From Thalassiosira profunda (taxonomy: Eukaryota; Bacillariophyta; Thalassiosirophyceae; Thalassiosirales; Thalassiosiraceae), in assembly GCA_036939355.1 (NCBI GenBank), contig JALLAP010000669.1:1-13462 (forward strand): 13,462 bases of DNA, in the 5' to 3' direction. The notes under the pieces are model-generated. The model was not told where the DNA came from, made no database searches, and saw only the letters and a program-made list of their open reading frames with translations. A program made the position numbers and the translations under genes. Positions 7,769-13,462 of the stretch are shown piece by piece; position 1 is the first letter of the stretch, and each line of letters opens with the position of its first letter.

Positions 7769-8708
7769 TCAGAGAACATTGGCGTGATCCTTCCAATAGT
7801 CGACTGCCTTCATGTACTCCTCTCGGACAAGCTCCACCCCGCTGCCGCCCTGCTCTTTTCCCAGCGCATTTCGCATCGCCGTAATCGGAGTCATAGGAAG
7901 CTCGTGGTCCACATCTTGAGCTTTGATGCTGACAATCCCCCAGGGCGCCGTCTCTTCCTTTTTTCCCTTGCCCATCGCCGCGTTCTCCTTGTTGATTTGC
8001 TCCCGCGAATACAAGATGAGGTCGAGATACTTCGAAACGGGAAACACGTCAGCCTCGTCCTTCCCCTCCAGCAACAGGGCGCGATCAAAGTGGCGCGTCA
8101 GAACCGGCAATTCCTTCTCATTCCGAGCCTCGTAGGCGGTGCGCAGGCAGTGCTCGTTCTCCTTCGTGATCGGTAGGACGTTGACGCGGGCGTCGGTGAA
8201 GTCGTTGACGAGGAAGAGGTTTTTGCAGAAGGGGGCGTATCCCTCCTGCAGTTGCGAGGGATCGTAGCGCGCGTTGACGATTTCCTCGAATTCGGCAACG
8301 GAGATGTTGCTTTGTTTGCAATGCGAGGAAGGGTCGGAGCAGCCGAAACGGTCAGTGCGGTGAGCATATCTTGTGCATATCTTGTGCATATCTTGTCATA
8401 TCTTGTGCACACAATGCAAAGGGGTAAACTTACAACACGGTGCCAGCATAGCCCTTGCTCGTCTCCTTTTCGGAAAATTGTCGGAAGCAAAACGGATCGA
8501 CCACGAGCGAAGACGCCGCGGATGCCATGATGGCGCTTCGACTGATGCGTCGCGCGGCGATGTGATGGCGATGATGGCCGAGACCAAATGAAAATTGCCG
8601 CGGAGCGGTGGCGAGATTAGCAAATGCAGCTGGGGATGATACAGAGGCGGCGGCGGGTCTTGACAGCGGCGAGAGGAGAAAGGTTTGCAGTTGCTGCCGA
8701 TGCCTCAT
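7769..8708 (-). CDS. DUF3228-family protein, two exons, possible targeting presequence
   Basis: Exon 1 is 8708-8434 and exon 2 is 8309-7769. The 124-nt intron has GTAAGT at its donor and ACAAAG at its acceptor. The join is in phase and gives GTVF-NISVAEFEE, 271 residues in all. The core (LVVDPFCFRQF, NARYDPSQLQEGYAPFCK, DARVNVLPITKENE, KYLDLILYSREQI, WGIVSIKAQDVDHELPMTPI, MRNALGKEQGGSG) matches my memory of DUF3228, a conserved family of unknown function shared by plants and algae. The first 60 residues have no acidic residue and are rich in R, S, A and H, as in a mitochondrial presequence. SPAAFAN also loosely recalls the diatom plastid ASAFAP site. A second in-frame ATG at 8528 would give a 211-residue protein without this extension, so dual targeting is possible. 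The acceptor is AAG, not the usual CAG/TAG. Confidence 0.82.
8365..8407. repeat. 11-bp tandem repeat CATATCTTGTG x4 inside the intron of gene 4
   Basis: Four head-to-tail copies (8365-8375, 8376-8386, 8387-8396 lacking the final G, and 8397-8407) lie between donor 8433 and acceptor 8310 of the minus-strand gene. On the transcript strand the unit reads CACAAGATATG. This is a minisatellite that may vary in copy number without touching the protein. Confidence 0.85.
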
Positions 8709-8868
8709 GGTCAGGGGTGCTGGCGGAGATTGTGGCGGCTTGGGCGAGAGAGCGGGGAGGCAGGCAAATCCGGCCCAACGCTTGTAGAATCTACGTAGGA
8801 ATCATACATTTTCGGACCTCTCCTTTTCCGCTCCTCGGAGATAGAGGCGGCCGGAGCAACGCAGCAAG
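8709..8868. promoter_or_regulatory. Short divergent promoter between genes 4 and 5
   Basis: Only 160 nt separate the upstream ATG of the DUF3228 gene (8708) from the ATG of the sulfotransferase gene (8869). If translation of gene 4 starts at 8528, the spacer is 340 nt. It holds a perfect palindrome CTACGTAG (8791-8798) with an ACGT core, overlapped by GTAG-AAT-CTAC. A bZIP-type site is possible but not shown. Confidence 0.45.
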
Positions 8869-10056
8869 ATGGCGGGTGCTGCCGACGGCGGGCGCCCACG
8901 TCGGCCACCGCGGCAACGGACCAAGTTGCCGATATTCCTGTCCGTCTGCCTGCTGGGGCCGTCGCTCCTCCTCTTCGGATTGGCCCGCCACTTTGCGAGG
9001 GCTCGGTTCAGCCCAACGCTGCGCACAAAGCAATCCAGCATCGACAGCAGAGAAGATGCCACGTCGAGCGTCGTCGATCTGCCGCCCCTCGAAGCGCTCG
9101 TAGCTCCGAATGGAACCATCGTTGGCGACATATCGTGGCTACTCGATTTTGCAATTATCGGGTTCCCAAAAGCGGGGACTACATTTCTGAAAGATCACCT
9201 CAACCGCACGTCCGAAACGTTCGTGTACGAGCGGGAGCTGTGCATGAAGCGTCCGTCCGATGTTGCCGACTTTGTTCGAATATACCATTTGCTGCACGTG
9301 AGGTTGAAGCAGCCGAAGCATCCCAAGACGGTGCAATTTGGCCTCAAGTGCCCCGGAGTCCTGTATCGAGCACACGACATACATTTCTACGAACAATACT
9401 TTCCGCAGACCAAACTGATTGTTGGATTGCGGCATCCGGTCTCGTGGTTTGAGAGCTTTTACAACTATCAGGCATGGCGTAACGTCACGATGCCACCTAC
9501 GTCACAATTGGTTGGGCGGTGCGAGAAACATGGAAAAGTATGCACCGACAGGGCGAGATTTCACGCCGCATTAGCGCGTCTGGGGAAGACGCCAATGGAG
9601 GCCGGACGGGGGATGGGTTTGCTTTTGGGGACGAGGTACGAGGAGGGCGAACAATCTACACGCAGAGGCAAAAGGAATCTACCCCACGGCCGTTCTCTGA
9701 AGGCTTGGACAAAAGGACTGCCCAACCCGGTATTGTTTTACGAGATACGACAAATCCACGATGCCGCTGAGGCATCGAGCGAGCTATCAAAATCTCTCCA
9801 ACGGTACCTGGAGATCAACCAAGTGTTTCCAGCGATTCAATCCTTCGTGCAGACCAAATCGCGGGCCATCGACGTATGCGACGGGGAGCACGCTGACGCG
9901 AGGAGGGTGCTGGTCGAACACGGTACGGACGCCGCGGTGTGGATTCGGGAGTACCTGCTTGCAGATCCCAGCGTCGAAGTTGCCTCGCCAGAATCGTTCT
10001 GGAGGTACATGGACGGTTGGAGCAAGGATCCATGCCCCAATGACTCAAACAGCTGA
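8869..10056 (+). CDS. Type II membrane sulfotransferase (PAPS-dependent), Golgi-type
   Basis: A 395-residue intronless protein with start context GCAAGATGG. A basic cytosolic N-terminus (RRPPRQRTK) is followed by one membrane segment at about 20-38 and a stem to about 90, which is type II topology. The catalytic domain begins with the 5'-phosphosulfate loop FAIIGFPKAGTTFLKDHL (94-111, Lys101 being the expected catalytic and PAPS-binding residue). The 3'-phosphate motif LIVGLRHPVSWFESFYNY (183-200) supplies Arg188 and Ser192. NxT sequons at Asn81, Asn112 and Asn205 suit a lumenal domain. The family moves sulfate from PAPS to hydroxyl or amino groups of carbohydrates or proteins. Here the acceptor may be a wall or mucilage polysaccharide, but that is inference. 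The C-terminal third, after about 210, is divergent, with basic low-conservation stretches, so the acceptor cannot be predicted. Its stop lies 60 nt from the stop of gene 6. Confidence 0.88.
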   Translation: MAGAADGGRPRRPPRQRTKLPIFLSVCLLGPSLLLFGLARHFARARFSPTLRTKQSSIDSREDATSSVVDLPPLEALVAPNGTIVGDISWLLDFAIIGFPKAGTTFLKDHLNRTSETFVYERELCMKRPSDVADFVRIYHLLHVRLKQPKHPKTVQFGLKCPGVLYRAHDIHFYEQYFPQTKLIVGLRHPVSWFESFYNYQAWRNVTMPPTSQLVGRCEKHGKVCTDRARFHAALARLGKTPMEAGRGMGLLLGTRYEEGEQSTRRGKRNLPHGRSLKAWTKGLPNPVLFYEIRQIHDAAEASSELSKSLQRYLEINQVFPAIQSFVQTKSRAIDVCDGEHADARRVLVEHGTDAAVWIREYLLADPSVEVASPESFWRYMDGWSKDPCPNDSNS

Positions 10057-10087
10057 GCACCGGCGGGCGTTGCAAACAGATAGCACA

Positions 10088-10093
10088 TTTATT
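10088..10093 (-). promoter_or_regulatory. Possible poly(A) signal of gene 6
   Basis: AATAAA on the minus strand lies 23 nt beyond the TGA of gene 6, a fitting distance. Diatom poly(A) signals are weakly conserved, so this is tentative. Confidence 0.3.
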
Positions 10094-10116
10094 TACACAT
10101 TATGCACCGCGATTAA

Positions 10117-13100
10117 TCACTCGCCGTCCGTGTCCGAGTCCGAGTCTGCCGGTCGCAGAACGGTCAACTTTCGCTCCTTGTTTCGGCTCTTGCTCCCCAG
10201 CAGCATCGACACGTGTATTGCCTTCAGCTTCGACACGTCCTCGTCGNTCCTTGTTTCGGCTCTTGCTCCCCAGCAGCATCGACACGTGTATTGCCTTCAG
10301 CTTCGACACGTCCTCGTCGTCGACGCTCAGTATTCGATCTCCCATTTTGATCTGGCCGAAGATCGGGCTGTCCACCTTGACGTCGCTCACGTACGCTGAT
10401 CCTCCCTCCGGCGGCGAGTCCACGACGACCCCCAGCTTGCCGGCGGGGGCTATTATCACCATTTTTTCGCCGACGGGGCTGGGCGGTCGGGCCGGCGCCT
10501 TCTTGGCCGCCGGCGCGGGCGGGGTCGCTGCTTTCGGAGGATGGGCCGCCATCGACCGCAGGCTGGACGCCTTGTTTTCCGGCGAGGACGACGACGTCCC
10601 CGCACCGGAGAGGTCCGGGGTCGACACGGCCGCGGCGGCGGCCGCGATCGACCGCGACGGCGACGACTCCGCGCTCGCGGCCCGCTCCAACTCTCCATCG
10701 TCGTCGTCGTCGCCCGATTCCCGGAGCACCCGTATCCTCCGCTCGGCGTGGGAGCTCTTGCTCCCCAGCAATTTGCTCACGTTGATCGCCGTCATGGTCC
10801 GAACGTCCTGGTCGTCCACGGCCACGATCTTGTCGCCCAGTTTCACCTTCCCCTGGAGGGGGCTGTCGTCGCGGATGTTGAACACGTAGGCCGGGCCGTG
10901 GGCGGGCGGCTCCGGGGTCACGAGGACCACGCCCAGTTTTCCCGCGGGCGCCACGACGACGAGCGATTCCTCGCCGTCGTCGCCCTCCTCCTCGTCCTTG
11001 TTCAGGGCGGCCGTCGCGGCAGCGGCGGCTGTCGCAGCACCGGCAGCTGTTGCTGCCGCGGCCGCTGACGGACCTGATCCCTCGCTCCCTTCAGCACTTC
11101 CCTCCGATCCATCGTCTTCCCCGCCCTCGTCCCTCCTCAGCACCGTGATCTTCCTTTGCGGATTCTTGCTCCTTCGCGCGAGCAGCTTGCTCACGTCCAC
11201 GGCCGTCATCCCCCGGACGTCCTCGTCGTCCACGGCGACGATCTTGTCCTCCAGTCGGATTTTGCCCCGGAGGGGACTCAAGTCCTTGATTTCGCACACG
11301 TACGCGGCCCCGCCCCCGGGGGGCGTGTCGACGATGACGCCCAGCTTGCCGGCCGGGGCGATGACGTCGATCTTGACCTCGGGCCCTGTTGGAACGGCCG
11401 CCGCGGCCGCCATCATCCCTCCATTTTCGTCAGAGTCGGACGAAGTCCGCTTCTCAGGAGTCCCCTTCTGGCTGCCCTTGTCCGAAAACACCTCGACCGT
11501 CCGAAAGTCGGACGATTCCGACGACCCCGACTCGAGGTCGCCGCTGACGTCGCTGTCGGACACGCTCTCCGCGCCCCGGCGTTTGTGCCTCCGTCGGTAG
11601 GCGAAGAAGGCCAGCGCGGCGACGAGGACCGCGCCGCCGCACGCCGCCCCAACGATGATCCACAGGGTGTTGTCGCCGCTCCCCTCCTCTCCGCCTTCCA
11701 CCGGGCCCGGTGCCGGGGCCGGGCCCAGCACCTGCACCGATCCCACCGACACCACGTCGTCATAATACGGGGAGAGGGAGCGCAGCGAGGCGACGTAGGC
11801 CTCGACGCCCTCCCTTGTCGCGAAGGGCCGGGTCGCCACGTACACGTCATCATAAGTCTCCGGATCGTTTGTCTTGTACGCGGACCGCTGGTTGTACGTC
11901 ACCTCCACAAACGTGGCTTCCTCCTGCAGCCCCCGCCCCCGCCGGCGCCGATCGAACGTTCCCCCCGATTCCGACGCGATCGTCCCAATGGCCGGATTGC
12001 TCGACTCCTGCCGCACCACGGCAATCTCGGCGGCCACGTCCCACACGCCCTCGTCGTCGTTGACCNGGATTGCTCGACTCCTGCCGCACCACGGCAATCT
12101 CGGCGGCCACGTCCCACACGCCCTCGTCGTCGTTGACCACGAAGTAATCCATGACGTGCTCGGCCGTGCGGAGGCTCCACGCGGCCTCGTCCTCGAGTCG
12201 CTCGATGCCGCGGAGCGTCATGCGCAATCGCTCCGTGACGACGGGGCCCTCGGCCGCCCCCGACCGCGACGGGGACGGGGTGGGGGCCACCGTGGGAGGC
12301 GCGCTCGCCGTCGGGTCCGCCGAGGGCATCGTGGACGGAGCGATGGTGGGCGGGACGGTCGGCGGCGAGAACGCCAAGTTGACGTCGGTGACCCCGTCGT
12401 AATACCGGCTGAGCTGCCGCAGCGCGGCAATGTAGGCTTCCACGCCCTGCACCGTCTGGAACGGCTGGGACGCCACATAAACGTCGTCCAACAGCTCCGG
12501 GTCGGCGGTCTTGTAATAGCTCGTCTGCGTGTACACCACCTCGACCGCCTGCTCGGGAAACGTCCAAATATTGTCCCCCTCCGTGCTCACATCGGCCACG
12601 TCGACGATCGCAATGTCGACCTCCGTGTTCCACACGCCGGCGTCGTCGTTCACGACGTAATAGTCGGCGACGTGCTCCTCGGTGATGTTCCGCCACGATT
12701 CCTCGTTTTCGAGGGCGGAAACGCCCGTGATGGTCATGACGAGGCGATCGGTGACCGTGGGGCCGACCCAGACGCCGTCCCGGGAGGGCGGGGCGGTGGG
12801 GGTGCCGGAGGGACGGACGGTGGCCGTCGGGGCGGGGCTGGGCGCCCCGCTGGGAGGGCTCAGAGTGGCCGCGCTGGGCGACCGGGTGGTTCCCGCGGCC
12901 AGGGGAGCGAACGTGGGAGTCTTCACCGGACTTGCCGAAGGCAGCGGCGCGGGCGGCGGCCCCGTATCGAACACCATCCCAAAGTCCACGCTTCTTTCCT
13001 CCCCCTCCCCAATCGCGAAGCAGTCCGTGCTCCCCGTGGCCGGATCGACCGCGCTCTCCGCGAGAGGATACAAAGGCTCCCCCGTATCGCGATCGACGGC

Positions 13101-13462
13101 CCCCGCCCACACCTCCGTGAAGCGATACCAGCTGGGGACCGTGGGGACGTTGACGTAATATTGCCCGGCGGCCAGGTCGCCAAACTCGTACCGCCCCACG
13201 GCGTCCGTGTTCGCCGTGCGGACGAGGTTGACGTCGCCCCCCGCGCCATCGCCGCACGTGAAGAGGAAGACGGCAATGTCGTATATCCCGTAGTCCAACG
13301 GGTTCATCGGATCTTTTATTCCGTCCGGGACGGAATCGTAGTACGCGTGGCCGGCCACGCGGGCGGGATCGATGACCCCGTTGGGTCCGGGCCCCACCGC
13401 CTGGGCCCGGGCGCCGTGCCGCGCGAGCGTTTGGGCGGCGAGGAGGCCGAGGAGGGCCGTCC
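10117..13462 (-). CDS. Receptor-like type I membrane protein: SdrD B-like, two ectodomain repeats, TM, three PDZ (5' partial, two assembly errors)
   Basis: The frame runs off the right edge within a signal peptide (13400-13462, TALLGLLAAQTLARHGARAQ), so only a few N-terminal codons are missing. Domains in order: SdrD B/prealbumin-like domain (about 13355-12969; GHAYYDSVPDGIKDP, DAVGRYEFGDLAAGQYYV); Pro/Ser/Thr linker; ectodomain repeat 1 (12758-12372); second linker; ectodomain repeat 2 (12242-11726, containing an N); membrane helix (11665-11597, LWIIVGAACGGAVLVAALAF) followed by basic YRRRHKRR; PDZ1 (11377-11135), PDZ2 (10966-10721) and PDZ3 (10465-10153), each with APAGKLGV as the ligand loop. 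Acidic and poly-Ala linkers separate the PDZs. After removal of two artefactual 73-nt insertions the frame is continuous, about 1065 visible residues with no intron, ending ERKLTVLRPADSDSDTDGE at TGA 10119-10117. It probably links a surface contact to a cytoplasmic scaffold. The ligand is unknown. The gene is GC-rich by eye. Confidence 0.85.
10175..10319. repeat. Exact 72-nt duplication around a single N (assembly artefact)
   Basis: Bases 10175-10246 are repeated exactly at 10248-10319 with N at 10247 between them. The extra 73 nt shift the frame in PDZ3 and replace its last strand with an unrelated basic tail. Skipping one copy plus N restores KSRNKERKLTVLR, which matches the ends of PDZ1 (RKITVLR) and PDZ2 (RRIRVLR). 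A contig overlap that was not merged explains it. Confidence 0.92.
11994..12138. repeat. Second exact 72-nt duplication around a single N (assembly artefact)
   Basis: Bases 11994-12065 recur exactly at 12067-12138 with N at 12066. Both copies encode VNDDEGVWDVAAEIAVVRQE of ectodomain repeat 2. Removing 73 nt rejoins the upstream and downstream frames. It has the same overlap length as the artefact at 10247, so 10248-12065 appears to be one contig joined at both ends. Confidence 0.92.

Noticed and set aside
8310..8389. Start of gene 4 exon 2 at an ATG inside the intron repeat (8389)
   Set aside because: It would begin within the minisatellite and lose the conserved LVVDPFCF region supplied by exon 1.
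8624..9103. Plus-strand 159-residue frame starting before the sulfotransferase
   Set aside because: It lies in another frame across the promoter and the N-terminus of the sulfotransferase. The real frame has clear PAPS motifs.
10175..10319. The 72-nt repeat as a genuine tandem duplication
   Set aside because: It has exact identity, an N between copies, a frameshift, and the same length as a second case at 12066. An assembly overlap is the simpler explanation.
11156..12136. Long plus-strand open frames opposite gene 6 (for example 326 residues)
   Set aside because: They are shadows caused by high GC. They have no domain, are Arg/Pro-rich, and cross the artefactual N.
11899..13257. A 452-residue minus-strand frame overlapping gene 6
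   Set aside because: It is a +1 shadow of the same gene. Its composition is Arg/Gly/His-rich without domains, while the chosen frame gives SdrD-like and repeat domains.

Overview
The window looks like nuclear DNA of a diatom, probably a Thalassiosira-like centric. The support is short GT-AG introns (73-124 nt), closely packed genes with no bacterial ribosome-binding sites, and protein types that recur in diatom gene sets: a leucine-rich-repeat protein with a conserved tail, a divergent ankyrin protein, and a multi-PDZ membrane protein. The species is my inference. No rRNA, tRNA, CRISPR array or transposon was seen.

Layout: six protein genes strictly alternate in strand. (1) 1-3693 (+), open at its 5' end, is a seven-exon gene for a secreted or surface protein made of sixteen six-cysteine modules and ending in a hydrophobic, GPI-like tail. 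(2) 3823-5547 (-) is a leucine-rich-repeat protein with a C-terminal nuclear-localisation-like motif. (3) 6044-7741 (+) is an ankyrin-repeat protein. (4) 7769-8708 (-) is a two-exon DUF3228-family protein, possibly organelle-targeted. (5) 8869-10056 (+) is a Golgi-type type II membrane sulfotransferase. (6) 10117 to beyond 13462 (-) is a type I membrane protein with a signal peptide, an SdrD B-like domain, two copies of a roughly 130-residue ectodomain, one membrane segment and three cytoplasmic PDZ domains.

The divergent pairs 2/3 and 4/5 share promoter regions of 496 and 160 nt. The convergent pairs 1/2, 3/4 and 5/6 end only 129, 27 and 60 nt apart. At almost the exact midpoint of the 2/3 spacer lies a perfect 8-bp inverted repeat.

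Gene 6 carries two single-N positions (10247 and 12066). Each is flanked by an exact 72-nt direct duplication. These are contig-overlap artefacts: removing N plus one copy (73 nt) at each place restores one continuous reading frame and a proper end to the third PDZ domain.

The two most interesting objects are the cysteine-module protein, which has a higher-order A/B alternation that breaks at one point, and the receptor-like gene 6. Genes 1, 5 and 6 all point to the secretory pathway or cell surface. I see nothing that proves the six genes form one pathway.
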